Origin: Verrucomicrobiota bacterium
GTDB lineage: Bacteria; Verrucomicrobiota; Verrucomicrobiia; Limisphaerales; JADJPG01
Assembly: GCA_016713365.1 (NCBI GenBank)
Contig: JADJPG010000036.1
Span: forward strand, 1-64,000
Reading direction: 5' to 3'
DNA length: 64,000 nt
The notes below the pieces were generated by a model. It was not told the origin of the DNA, did not search any database, and worked only from the letters and a program-made list of their open reading frames with translations. The translations under genes and the position numbers were made by a program. Below are positions 38,995-48,311 of the stretch, piece by piece. Numbering within the stretch: the first letter of the stretch is position 1; each line of letters starts with the position of its first letter.

Positions 38995-41900
38995 TTACGG
39001 GGAGACAGCGCGATAGAACCGCCAGCCGTTTCCAGTATTAGAGTTGTCGGAAAGCCTCGTCACTTCGTTGCCCCCGGTGAATTCGAGCAAGTCCGTCCAA
39101 GTCGCCATATTGGCGGAGCCTTGCAGCCGGTAAACACGGCCCTGCTCACCAAGCACCTCTACTTGCACTCCTCCAGCAGCGGGCAGGCGGCTGATGCGCA
39201 GGGCGGCATCGACCTGGTCGGATTGCAGGATGGTTTCGTTATTACCCACCGCGTAGTAGCTGCCCTCGGAGTAGGTGACAAATCTCAGGTCATTGCCGCA
39301 CCCCGTTACACGGCGAATCCAGTTGGTGCCGTCCTCCGAAGTGAACATCACGCCACTGTCACCCACCGCCATGAAGCGACCACCGCCATAAGTCACATCG
39401 GAAAGATCGCGCGTCTGCCATTCTCCACGCCACCAAATCGCCGCATCCGTACTGACATAATAAACGCCGTCGTTGGCGACCGTCACATAAACTCCGTCTC
39501 CGTAGGCGATGCCGTGAAGGTTCTTGCGTCCCCCGGGCCCGGACGATGTCCACGACAGGCCATTGGTGGAGGTGATGACGACCCCGTCTTTTCCAACGGC
39601 CACGAATCGCGTGCCCGTCCACGTAATCGCATTCAAATCCTGGGACGTCGGAGAACCTTCCCATGTCTCGGGATTCACGAACGATGGGAGCTTGTTCCAG
39701 TTAGCACCATCTGGAGAGGTCACAATCGTGCCTTGATCTCCCACAGCGACCAGCAGGTGACCGTTGTGAGAAACCGAAAACAGGTCACCCAACGCTTCGT
39801 GTGTTTCCCAAATGATGCCGTCGACGGAGGTCAGCGCTGTCGAAGTCACCCCCTGATCACCGCTCTCACCCACCACGACAAAGCGGTCGCGAAACCAAGT
39901 CACGCTCCGGAAATTATTGGTCACGCCGGAATCGCGCGCCGTCCAAGCCAGGCCATCGACGGACGAATAAGCAGCGCCGTTATTTCCAACCGCGACTAAC
40001 AAGCCGTTTCCGCGCGCCAAGGAGCGGAAGTTCAACTCGGAACCCCACGACACCGCCTGCCATTCCACACCATTGGTCGAAGTCGCGAGCACACCACGAT
40101 TTCCCACCGCGATGAAGCGTCCATTTTCGAAGCGCACCTGATCGAACTCGTTCGTTCCGACACCCGGGATCGGGGTCCAATCCATGCCGTTCAATGAGAC
40201 GGCTAACCCTGAGCCATCCGGTCCCGAATAGCCTGCGACCACGAACTGACCATTGCCGTAAACCAGCGACCGAGGAGCCATGATCGCAGGCATTTCCAGA
40301 AAATGCTCAACCCAATCGACTCCATTAGAGGAAAGCAGGAGCCAGTCCGCTGAGTATCGCGAAAAGCCAATGCAACGGTCATTCCCACACGCCAGAAGCT
40401 CGACAAAATCGATAGCCGGAAACGACTGAATCTCCCAATCGACCCCGTCCGCCGACCAAGCAAAGCCGTAGTCCAGATTTTCGAGGAAGCCCTGATAGAG
40501 AGGGACCACAAAGCGCCCGTTCAAAAAAAAGATTTCACCGCTTCCGTAGTTCATTTCGATCACCCTCTCCCTCTCCCACGCCAAGCCATTCGTGGAAACC
40601 ATCACACTGGCATCGCTCAACCTCACGACGAATCGACCATTACCGAACGCGACCTGGTAGGCATACAGATCGATACCCAGCCCAACGTTGATCGCCTGCC
40701 AGTCGACGCCGTCCGACGAAACTGACAAAGCGCCGTCCTCGCTCGCGACGAAGGCTCCATTACCAAAGGCGATCGCGCTTCGATTCGCGGCATAACCAAC
40801 ACGATGGGCATCAACCCAGTCCACGCCATTGGTGGAGATCACGGTTCCACCTCGCGACCCGACCGCCACGAATCGGCCGTTTCCAAACGCCACATCCGCA
40901 AGGTCATTTCCCTGCGGCAGCGGACTTCGCCAATTCCACCGGTCAAGCGGGTCAGCCGCACGAACCGTCACCTCCGCGACGCCGCTGGTCGCCGACCCCT
41001 GCTCGTTCCAGACGACCGCCTGGTATTCGCCACTGTCGCCGGGCCCAGTCGTGCGAAGCCTCAACACCGAATTCGTCGCACCGGCGATATCAATGCCATC
41101 GCGCTGCCACTTCACCTCCGCCGGCACATTCGCCATGACTCGCAGCCATAGCAATTCACCCTCCACCAAGCTCTGCGAAATCGGGTCAACGGTGATGCCG
41201 GGCGGCGCCAACGTAATCTCCAACCGGGCCACCCGACTCGTCACTGACCCCAACGGATTGCTCGCCACGACCGAGTAACCGCCCACCTGACGAGCATACC
41301 CGGCCACGAATTGGAGGGTTTCGCCCGTCTCACCCGTCAACGGAGCACCCTCGAAGTACCACTGATACTCCGCCGGCGGCGCGCTCGTGACGCCGGCGGC
41401 GAAGAACACGGTCTGTCCGGCGCTCGCACTAAAATCCTCAAGTGGCCGGACAAATCCCGGCGGAAACACCTCCACATGCACGGTGGCGACGCGGCTCGTC
41501 ACCCAGCCGACTTCATTGCTCACGATGACGGAAAATCCGGTGAGATCGTTCGTGCCCCGGACCAGAAGCTCCAGCGTCTCGTTCGTTCCTCCCCTCAACG
41601 GCACCCCGTCGCGCAGCCATTGGTAAGTCGGAGGCGGAGCGCCTTCGGCATAGACAGACAGATACGCGTACTCACCGGAAGTCTCACTCGTATCTTCCGG
41701 TTCCGAGATAATCAACGGAGCGAAGAGGAAGACCTTGAGCGTCACCTCCGAGTTCGTCACCGCCCCCACCTCATTGCTGATCACCAGTGCATAACGCCCC
41801 TGCCGCCCGGACGCGTCAGCGAGGAATTCAAGATAAGAGTTGGTCGCGCCCGGAATCGGCCGGCCGTTGTGCAACCACTGAAACGTGCCAGCCGGAGCAC

Positions 41901-43614
41901 CAGGATCGTAATCCGCCGCGACAAACCGCGCCCAGTCGCCCGCGAACACCTCCTGATCGCCCGGTTCGATATGCGAAATGGACGGCTCGCGCAGAGCCAC
42001 CTCCAGCCGAGTCACCTCACTCGTGACCGAGCCAGTATCCCATCGGACCACCAGTCGGTAATTCCCGGCGTCATGAGTGGAAAGCGGGCCTACCACCAAA
42101 TGCGTCCAGAACGCGCCGGGAATATCCACCCCATCTCTTTGCCATTGATGCCAGACCAGCAAACACGACCGCACCTCGGCTGAAATGGATGCGAATTCGT
42201 TAGCGGCCCCGCTCCGAAGCACAATCGGCTGTCCGACCACGACCGGTCCTGACTGCACAGCCGCCACCCGGCTCGTCACCGACCCGAGAGAATTCGTAAT
42301 CACCACCACGTAAGAGCCGATGGATTCGATCGAACGCGGAAGAACCAACCCTGCACTCGTCGCACCGGGGATTGCCTGTCCGTCCTTGAACCATAGGAAG
42401 GAATTGGAACTGGCGTACGGCACCGGATACTCCAGGGTCACCCAGAAAGTTGGGTTGTTCGTCTGAAATCCATCCAGGCAAAGGAGGAAATCCTGAGGTT
42501 GCCCATGCTCGCTGATCACGGGCGGAGTTGGTGGCAGGCTAAGCAATACGACCTGGCTGGTCACCGAACCATACCAATTGCTTACCACCACGCTATACAG
42601 TCCCTGAGATTCAGGATCCAGAGTCAGGTGGAGGTACGCATTCGTTTGGTTGAGCAGACTGTAGCCGCCTCGCATCCACTGATACACCGGCGGCGGAGCT
42701 CCAATCGCTCCCACGTGAAATGAAACACTCGTCCCCTGTGCTGCGATGATGTTTTCCGGTTCGCTGACAATTTCGGGAGGAGCAATCGCAATGCTCAGTC
42801 TGGCCACATGGCTCGTCACGGACGCGAACTCGTCCCAGACCACGACGTCGATGTCCCCTTCGTAATCCTTCGTGGGATAGCTGTATCGTAAGATGCTGTT
42901 CGTGCCGTTGGTGACGGTCAGCCCATTCCAACGCCATTGAAAACGCAACTCTGGACATCCCTGTGCGACCGTCGAGAACATCACCTCCGTCCCGGCGTTG
43001 ACGGTCTGGCTTGCCGGCTGCACGAGGATTCGTGGGCCATCCATAACCCGCGCCACTTTGCTCGTCGCAACACCAAAGTCGTTCGCCACCGTCACAAAGT
43101 AATCCCCCAGCGAGGACAGCGGCTCATACAGAGTCCACGACGTCTCATTCGCCAGCGGGCTTCCCTCCCGGTACCACTGATACCGAAACGGCGGAGAACC
43201 GGAAGCTTCCACCGTCAGCCTCGCACTTGCGGACGCGCACGCCACGGAATTGCTGGGCGACTGATAAATGACCGGCGGCGCGCCCGTGAGCGTCAACGAC
43301 GCCACATGACTGGTCGCCATCCCGAACGCATTGGACACCACCGCCTGGTATCCACCCGCATCCGCCAGCGAGAGGTTGACCTTGTTCAGCAGCCGGTTCG
43401 TCCCGCGCGAGACCGGCGTACCGTCTTTCACCCAGAAATACGCCAGCGGCGGCGCACCCGTAGCCGTCACACTCATGAGGAAGCTACCGCCGATGTACGT
43501 TTCCCGGTCGATGGGATGGGCCAGAATCGAAGGCACCTGAGCTTGAACCTGTGACCCCACGAGACCGAGAGTAATGCACAAGTGGGTGAATAAAAATTGC
43601 CTCATCATAACCAT
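38995..43614 (-). CDS. Giant secreted Ig-repeat and propeller-repeat protein
   Basis: About 1,540 residues from MVMMRQFLFT (43614); the signal peptide ends VQAQ. The N-terminal half has about ten Ig-like domains, each with the pattern P-P-x-I...Q-W-x-x-x-G (for example YQWYREG, YQWMRGG, YQWYFEG). The C-terminal half (about 40940-39080) has about fourteen repeats of the form GNGRFVAVG-x-x-G-x-x-x-T-S-T-N-G-x-x-W, like BNR/Ycf48 propeller blades; 14 would make two seven-bladed propellers. The C-terminal domain is EQGRVYRLQGSANMATW...GWRFYRAVSP. It lies alone between the DsrE genes and the nitrate operon. Probably a surface or adhesion protein. Confidence 0.85.
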   Translation of the reverse strand: MVMMRQFLFTHLCITLGLVGSQVQAQVPSILAHPIDRETYIGGSFLMSVTATGAPPLAYFWVKDGTPVSRGTNRLLNKVNLSLADAGGYQAVVSNAFGMATSHVASLTLTGAPPVIYQSPSNSVACASASARLTVEASGSPPFRYQWYREGSPLANETSWTLYEPLSSLGDYFVTVANDFGVATSKVARVMDGPRILVQPASQTVNAGTEVMFSTVAQGCPELRFQWRWNGLTVTNGTNSILRYSYPTKDYEGDIDVVVWDEFASVTSHVARLSIAIAPPEIVSEPENIIAAQGTSVSFHVGAIGAPPPVYQWMRGGYSLLNQTNAYLHLTLDPESQGLYSVVVSNWYGSVTSQVVLLSLPPTPPVISEHGQPQDFLLCLDGFQTNNPTFWVTLEYPVPYASSNSFLWFKDGQAIPGATSAGLVLPRSIESIGSYVVVITNSLGSVTSRVAAVQSGPVVVGQPIVLRSGAANEFASISAEVRSCLLVWHQWQRDGVDIPGAFWTHLVVGPLSTHDAGNYRLVVRWDTGSVTSEVTRLEVALREPSISHIEPGDQEVFAGDWARFVAADYDPGAPAGTFQWLHNGRPIPGATNSYLEFLADASGRQGRYALVISNEVGAVTNSEVTLKVFLFAPLIISEPEDTSETSGEYAYLSVYAEGAPPPTYQWLRDGVPLRGGTNETLELLVRGTNDLTGFSVIVSNEVGWVTSRVATVHVEVFPPGFVRPLEDFSASAGQTVFFAAGVTSAPPAEYQWYFEGAPLTGETGETLQFVAGYARQVGGYSVVASNPLGSVTSRVARLEITLAPPGITVDPISQSLVEGELLWLRVMANVPAEVKWQRDGIDIAGATNSVLRLRTTGPGDSGEYQAVVWNEQGSATSGVAEVTVRAADPLDRWNWRSPLPQGNDLADVAFGNGRFVAVGSRGGTVISTNGVDWVDAHRVGYAANRSAIAFGNGAFVASEDGALSVSSDGVDWQAINVGLGIDLYAYQVAFGNGRFVVRLSDASVMVSTNGLAWERERVIEMNYGSGEIFFLNGRFVVPLYQGFLENLDYGFAWSADGVDWEIQSFPAIDFVELLACGNDRCIGFSRYSADWLLLSSNGVDWVEHFLEMPAIMAPRSLVYGNGQFVVAGYSGPDGSGLAVSLNGMDWTPIPGVGTNEFDQVRFENGRFIAVGNRGVLATSTNGVEWQAVSWGSELNFRSLARGNGLLVAVGNNGAAYSSVDGLAWTARDSGVTNNFRSVTWFRDRFVVVGESGDQGVTSTALTSVDGIIWETHEALGDLFSVSHNGHLLVAVGDQGTIVTSPDGANWNKLPSFVNPETWEGSPTSQDLNAITWTGTRFVAVGKDGVVITSTNGLSWTSSGPGGRKNLHGIAYGDGVYVTVANDGVYYVSTDAAIWWRGEWQTRDLSDVTYGGGRFMAVGDSGVMFTSEDGTNWIRRVTGCGNDLRFVTYSEGSYYAVGNNETILQSDQVDAALRISRLPAAGGVQVEVLGEQGRVYRLQGSANMATWTDLLEFTGGNEVTRLSDNSNTGNGWRFYRAVSP

Positions 43615-43691
43615 GGGATCGTTTACCGCCGTTGATTTGGAATGCCCGTCTATCTCATGGCCGCAACAGCCCGTCAAACCCAGATTCCCAC

Positions 43692-43731
43692 AAACAGAAA
43701 AAGGCGGCTGCGCACCAACTACGCAGCCGCC
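43692..43731 (-). terminator. Rho-independent terminator of the nitrate-uptake operon
   Basis: Stem GGCGGCTGCG (43703-43712) pairs with CGCAGCCGCC (43722-43731) around a 9-nt loop. On the minus strand it is followed by TTTTTCTGTTTG. It lies 28 nt past the porin stop. Confidence 0.88.
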
Positions 43732-43759
43732 CGGAACGGAGGAACTGAATCTGTCGTCG

Positions 43760-45255
43760 CTAGAACCGAATCACCGTCTGCAGGTAGATCCAGTCTGCAT
43801 CTTGTGATCCACCCGCGTTCTGCCAGGTCTGGTCGATGTATTTGCCAGCGAAGAAATGCCCGTAACCAGCCTCGATCGCGGTGAACTTGTTCAGCGCGTA
43901 GCCGGCGACGACGTCAATCTCGCCACCCACGAAGCTGTCGTAAGTAGAATTGCGGCCGAAGCCGTTTGCGTTCGCACCCGCGCCGCGCCCAGCCCCGCCG
44001 ACGTTGTAGAGATTGTCCGCGGTGTCAGCCATCCAGAAGAGGTGGCCTTCAACGGCGAGGAGACTTGCGGATGCGGCTTGATCTGGAAGATGCCGCGCAC
44101 GTCGTGGAGGTTCTGCCAGGAAAGAAAATCCATGTATCCGTAGAACTTGTGGTTCGTGGGATACAGGTTGTCGAAAGTGTTGTGCTCGTCGTCCGTCGGG
44201 TCGCTGTCGCCACTGGCGTAGGCGTATTCGATCGCGACGCGCGGTTTGCCAAAGACTTCTTCGAACGTGTAGCCGGCATTCGCGATGAAAGCGAAGGCGT
44301 CGTGGTCGATACGATCGCCGGTGAGCGTGCCCTTCCAGTTACCGAATTGATACGCGCCTTCCACCGTGAAATCGAATCCGCCGAATTCGTTCGTGCCGGA
44401 CTTCATGCGTCCGCCGAGCGTGTAGATGTCGCGTGCGACCGGCGCGGCCATTTGAAACGGCGGGAACGAGACGGGATCCTGCGCGCTGGCGCTGCCGATG
44501 CCGTCATTGCGCGCGAAGAAGTAGAGCTCAGTCAGCGTCTTCGGAATCTTCTTCGTCGTGAGATGCACGCCGGAGAAGAGGTTGTAGTCGTTCCAGGTGT
44601 TGAAACTGTTGTCGTCAGGGAGAACGATCTTGCTCGTGAACACTTCCGCAGCGAAGAGCGAGTTCTGCCAGCGAACCTTCGCGGCATCAAACACGCGGCC
44701 GATGTTGTTCCATGCGAACGCACCAACGAGACGCTCATCACCGTAGCTGAGTTCCTGACGCCCCAGTTTGAGCGAGACGGGAAACTCCTTGTGATTGCCG
44801 AGCGTGAAGTAAGCCTGGTGCAAATCCGCCGGGCCGTCTGACTCCGGACCCGCGCCGCCGGGGCCAGGATTCGTCGCGTTCCAGGAACGATCGTCGCCGC
44901 TGGTGCCACTGCTGCGGCCCTGCACGTAAATGCTCCACCACTTCGCGGTGTAGCCGACGTGGGCGAGGACCTTCTGGCTGAAATAGCTGTTGTCGTTGTC
45001 GACCGTCGTGCCGCTCGTGTCCCGCCAGTCATTCACCGGCGGTAGGCCGAGACCGTTTTCCTTCAGCTCATAACGCAGGCGCACCGCGCCGCCGATGTCC
45101 CACTGCGAGTAATAGGGATCTTTCTTGCGGAGAAAATCGTTGATGAAGCCAGGGAACGGCTGCGGCGGTGGCGGCGGCGCATATTGGGCGATGACGGGCG
45201 AGACGTATCCGAGAGCGAGCGCAGAAGAGGTCAGAGCGAGGAGGGATCTTTTCAT
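43760..45255 (-). CDS. Alginate-export-family outer membrane porin (frameshifted)
   Basis: About 498 residues with a frame break repaired near 44070. Signal peptide MKRSLLALTSSALALGYVSPVIAQ, then a Pro-rich segment and an antiparallel β-barrel: YYSQWDIGGAVRLRYELKEN, SLKLGRQELSYGDERLVGAF, VAIEYAYASGDSDPTDDEHNTF. After GIFQIKPHPQVS the first frame becomes nonsense. The next frame continues LLAVEGHLFWMADTADNLYNVGG and ends with a β-strand plus aromatic (YLQTVIRF), as expected for a porin. The start overlaps the upstream ATPase stop by 4 nt, so it belongs to the nitrate operon and may be its outer-membrane channel. Confidence 0.87.
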
Positions 45256-46163
45256 ACAGGGGCAGTTTCGGACTTCAGAGGTTTGCCGATTTGATCTGAA
45301 TCAAGGGTTGATAGTTTTGACGGGGAGACAGGGGAAGGAGGAGGACCGGGCGGGACTGCAGTGGGCGCAGCGGGCTTGGCGTGCTTCTTGTGGGCGTGGA
45401 TTTCGAGGAATTCGATCAAGTGCTCACGGAACTTGTAGTAATCCGGATGCTCCATCACGGCCTTGCGCTCGCGCGGGCGTGGGAAATTCACTTCGAGGAT
45501 GTCGCCGACTTCGGCCTCGGGACCGTCCGTCATGCAGATGACGCGATCGGAGAGGAACAGCGCTTCATCGACATCATGCGTCACCATCAGCGCGGTGATC
45601 TTGTTCTTGCGCCAGAGCTCGATGAGGACCTGTTGCAGCTCGTAGCGCGTGAGCGAGTCTAACATGCCGAACGGCTCGTCGAGCAGGAGCATCTTCGGCT
45701 TCAGCGCGAACGCACGCGCGATGCCGACGCGTTGCCGCATGCCTTGCGACAGCTCCGCAGGTTTCTTGTGCATCGCGTCGCCGAGGCCGACGACCGTGAG
45801 GTAATACTCGACGATCTGACGGCGCTCTTCCTTGCTCGCGGTGAAGAAGACCTGTTCGACCCCAAGCATTACGTTCTCGAACGCCGTCATCCACGGCAGC
45901 AGACACGGAGATTGAAAGACGATGCCGCGATCCGGCCCCGGCCCAGCGAGCTCCTTGCCGGCGAGAATGATGCCGCCATCCGTGATTTCATTGAGCCCGG
46001 CGAGCATGGAGAGCACGGTGGACTTACCGCAGCCGGAGTGCCCGATCAGCGTGACGAACTCGCCCTTCTTGATACGGAGATTGAAGTCCTTGACGATAAC
46101 CGCCGGACCTTTCGGCGTGGGATACGTCTTCGTCAGGTTGGAAAGTTCAACGTAATCGCTCAT
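45252..46163 (-). CDS. nrtD: Nitrate/nitrite ABC transporter ATP-binding protein
   Basis: 303 residues. ABC ATPase of the nitrate/sulfonate/taurine class. Walker A is GHSGCGKST, the signature LSQGMRQRV (Gln instead of the second Gly), Walker B MLLLDEPFGMLD, and the H-loop THDVDEA. The tail is Pro/Ala-rich (PAAPTAVPPGPPPSPVSPSK). It should energise uptake through the NrtB permease as a heterodimer with the ATPase at 46188-47087. The gene lies 24 nt after that one and overlaps the porin start by 4 nt. The symbol is by analogy with cyanobacterial nrtABCD. Confidence 0.9.
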   Translation of the reverse strand: MSDYVELSNLTKTYPTPKGPAVIVKDFNLRIKKGEFVTLIGHSGCGKSTVLSMLAGLNEITDGGIILAGKELAGPGPDRGIVFQSPCLLPWMTAFENVMLGVEQVFFTASKEERRQIVEYYLTVVGLGDAMHKKPAELSQGMRQRVGIARAFALKPKMLLLDEPFGMLDSLTRYELQQVLIELWRKNKITALMVTHDVDEALFLSDRVICMTDGPEAEVGDILEVNFPRPRERKAVMEHPDYYKFREHLIEFLEIHAHKKHAKPAAPTAVPPGPPPSPVSPSKLSTLDSDQIGKPLKSETAPV

Positions 46164-46187
46164 GGCTTGATGGGTTGCGGCACGAAC

Positions 46188-47087
46188 TCAGACTTCAATC
46201 TTCTCCTCTTGAATTTCGCGCGAACGCTTCGGCGCAGTGCGCCGTTCGCCGAAGGAGCGGATGACCGTCAAGTCCTCCGGCTCGATGTCCGGCAGCACGA
46301 GCTTGCGCGTGACGGTCGTCTTCTGGTCGTGCTTGGAATCGAGCAGGAACGTGGTGACATCGCGACGGAGTTGCTTGAAGTGAGCGTCGTGGTTGATGGC
46401 CTTGCGGTCACGCGGACGCGGGATGTCGACAGTGAACGACGGCCCCAATGTCGCACCCGGCCCGGCCGTCAGTGGAATGATCCGGTCCGCCAGGTAAATA
46501 CCTTCGTCAGGATCGTTCGTGATCAACACCACCGTCTTGTGCGTCTCCTCGCGGATGCGCGAAATTTCATCCTGCAACGTCGCTCGCGTGAGCGCATCGA
46601 GCGCGGAGAGCGGTTCATCAAGCAGCAGAATCTGTGGGTCCATCGCCAGCGCGCGCGCCACGCTCACGCGTTGCCGCATACCGCCGGACAATTCTGACGG
46701 ACGTTTGTCGCGTGCCGGAGTGAGATTCACCATCTTGATGTAATGCTCGACATGCGCGCGACGCTTCGCGGCATCCCAGTCGCCGAAGACCTGATCCACC
46801 GCCAGCGAGATGTTCTCGAAGACCGACAGCCACGGCAGCAGCGAGTAGTTCTGGAAAACGATGCCGCGATCCGGACCTGGCCCGGTCACCGGCTTGTCGT
46901 TCAGAGTCACCGTGCCGGAATCCGCTTTGAGCAATCCAGCGATCAAACTGATGAGCGTCGTCTTGCCGGCACCCGAGAAACCCACGATGGCAACGAACTC
47001 GCCCTTGGCGATACTGAGGTTCACATCCTTCAACACGCACGAGCCGCCGAAGGATTTGGAGACGTTGTTGAGTTCGAGTAACGACAT
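46188..47087 (-). CDS. nrtC: Nitrate/nitrite ABC transporter ATP-binding protein (NrtC-position)
   Basis: 299 residues. Walker A GFSGAGKTT, signature LSGGMRQRV, Walker B ILLLDEPLSALD, then VLITNDPDEG with Asn in place of the usual His of the switch loop. The residue is D-D type (TNDPDE), common in NrtC-class proteins. It lacks the NrtA-like C-terminal domain found in cyanobacterial NrtC; instead it has a short Lys/Arg-rich tail (FGERRTAPKRSREIQEEKIEV). It lies 3 nt after nrtB and pairs with the second ATPase gene. Confidence 0.88.
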   Translation of the reverse strand: MSLLELNNVSKSFGGSCVLKDVNLSIAKGEFVAIVGFSGAGKTTLISLIAGLLKADSGTVTLNDKPVTGPGPDRGIVFQNYSLLPWLSVFENISLAVDQVFGDWDAAKRRAHVEHYIKMVNLTPARDKRPSELSGGMRQRVSVARALAMDPQILLLDEPLSALDALTRATLQDEISRIREETHKTVVLITNDPDEGIYLADRIIPLTAGPGATLGPSFTVDIPRPRDRKAINHDAHFKQLRRDVTTFLLDSKHDQKTTVTRKLVLPDIEPEDLTVIRSFGERRTAPKRSREIQEEKIEV

Positions 47088-47090
47088 ACG

Positions 47091-47930
47091 TCAGGCAGTT
47101 TTGAACCGGCGTTCCACGACGCTCATCAACCGGTCGAGGATGAAGCCGACGATGCCGATCGTGAGGATACAGAGGATGATTTGCTCGTAGATGAGCGCGT
47201 TGTATTGCTGCCAGAGGAAGCCGCCGACGCCCGGCCGTCCCGTGAGCATTTCCGCGGCGACGATGACCAGCCACGCGATACCGAGGCTCAGCCGGAACCC
47301 AGTGAACATGTAGGGCAAAGTCGCCGGAATCATCACCTTGGTGAGCGTCTTGAACCTCGAAAGCTTCAGCACTTTCGCCACATTGAGGTAATCCTGCGGA
47401 ATCGCGCGCACGCCGACTGCGGTGTTCAACACGGTCGGCCACATTGAACAGACGGCGATGGTGAAGAGCGCGGCGAGTTCGCTCGCGTTTCGGCCGGCGT
47501 CGAGGAAGAGGACCATCCCAAGTGGCAGCCAGGCGAGCGGAGATACGGGTCGCAGCACCTGGATGATCGGGTCTGTCATCTTGGTGAAGAACTTGGAGAG
47601 ACCAATCATGAACCCGAGCGGCGTGCCGATGACCAGCGCGATGAGGTAGCCCTTCGCCACGAGCACGAGCGAAAGCCATGTGAAGCGCAGAATGCCTTGG
47701 TCCAACTCACCGCGCTTGGCGAACGGTTCGACGATATAAGGCTTCGAGGACTCCCATGTCTCCACGACATTCGGCAGCGCGGGAATGGCTCCTTTGCGTT
47801 CTTCGCTCGCGACATTGCCCTCAGCGTCCTTCGTTACCACTTTCTTTCCAGCGAGAACATGCCAGCCTAAGATGACGATGAGGGCGCCGAGCAGAGGCAG
47901 TATTAACCAGTCACACTTGAACGATTTCAT
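47091..47930 (-). CDS. nrtB: Nitrate/nitrite ABC transporter permease
   Basis: 279 residues, about six membrane helices plus an extra N-terminal one (LILPLLGALIVILGWHVLAG). The BPD-type permease core includes VLRPVSPLAWLPLG and the EAA loop EMLTGRPGVGGFLWQQYN that docks to the ATPases. It should form the channel of a nitrate/nitrite importer with the NrtA-like binding protein and two ATPases. Its start overlaps the end of the NrtS-like gene by 20 nt and it runs 3 nt into the next ATPase gene. Confidence 0.92.
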   Translation of the reverse strand: MKSFKCDWLILPLLGALIVILGWHVLAGKKVVTKDAEGNVASEERKGAIPALPNVVETWESSKPYIVEPFAKRGELDQGILRFTWLSLVLVAKGYLIALVIGTPLGFMIGLSKFFTKMTDPIIQVLRPVSPLAWLPLGMVLFLDAGRNASELAALFTIAVCSMWPTVLNTAVGVRAIPQDYLNVAKVLKLSRFKTLTKVMIPATLPYMFTGFRLSLGIAWLVIVAAEMLTGRPGVGGFLWQQYNALIYEQIILCILTIGIVGFILDRLMSVVERRFKTA

Positions 47931-48276
47931 TTTGAGGAACGGATGGGTTAGAGGTTGAAGTCATCGTGCCGTTGATGGCGATTGCGGCGCCGGAGGAGCG
48001 CGAACAGGTTTCTTCCGATGGCGCGGCCTGCCGTTGCTTCTCCACCCAGGTGGCGGCGGCGGACGCCAGCGCCACAGAGAACGTCACGAGCGGAGATATG
48101 ATCGTCTTGGCCAGCGTCAGGCCGGTCGCCTGATGGTGCCACCAGACGTCGCCCTGATTGATGACCGACTGCACGCAACCGACCGGCAGACCAATCTTCG
48201 CCGCGCGCGTCCACACCTTCCGCTGTCCAAGCGCAGCCAGCCAGAGGCTGCGCTTCGGTTGGATTTGGGCGTTCAT
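47911..48276 (-). CDS. nrtS: NrtS-like small nitrate/nitrite transport protein
   Basis: 121 residues from MNAQIQPKRSLW (48276); the longer start at 48402 would overlap nrtA. Two membrane helices: AAKIGLPVGCVQSVINQGDV and LAKTIISPLVTFSVALASAA. The phrase INQGD followed by a second helix with a Pro-Leu-V-x-F kink fits the NrtS family, small proteins reported as nitrite/nitrate transporters in cyanobacteria. The last 40 residues are Ser/Thr-rich and low complexity. It lies 35 nt after nrtA and overlaps nrtB, so it is embedded inside the ABC operon. The family call is by motif recognition. Confidence 0.75.
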   Translation of the reverse strand: MNAQIQPKRSLWLAALGQRKVWTRAAKIGLPVGCVQSVINQGDVWWHHQATGLTLAKTIISPLVTFSVALASAAATWVEKQRQAAPSEETCSRSSGAAIAINGTMTSTSNPSVPQNEIVQV

Positions 48277-48311
48277 GGGCGAAAGCACGCGACAACATCG
48301 GCTCGTCAAGT

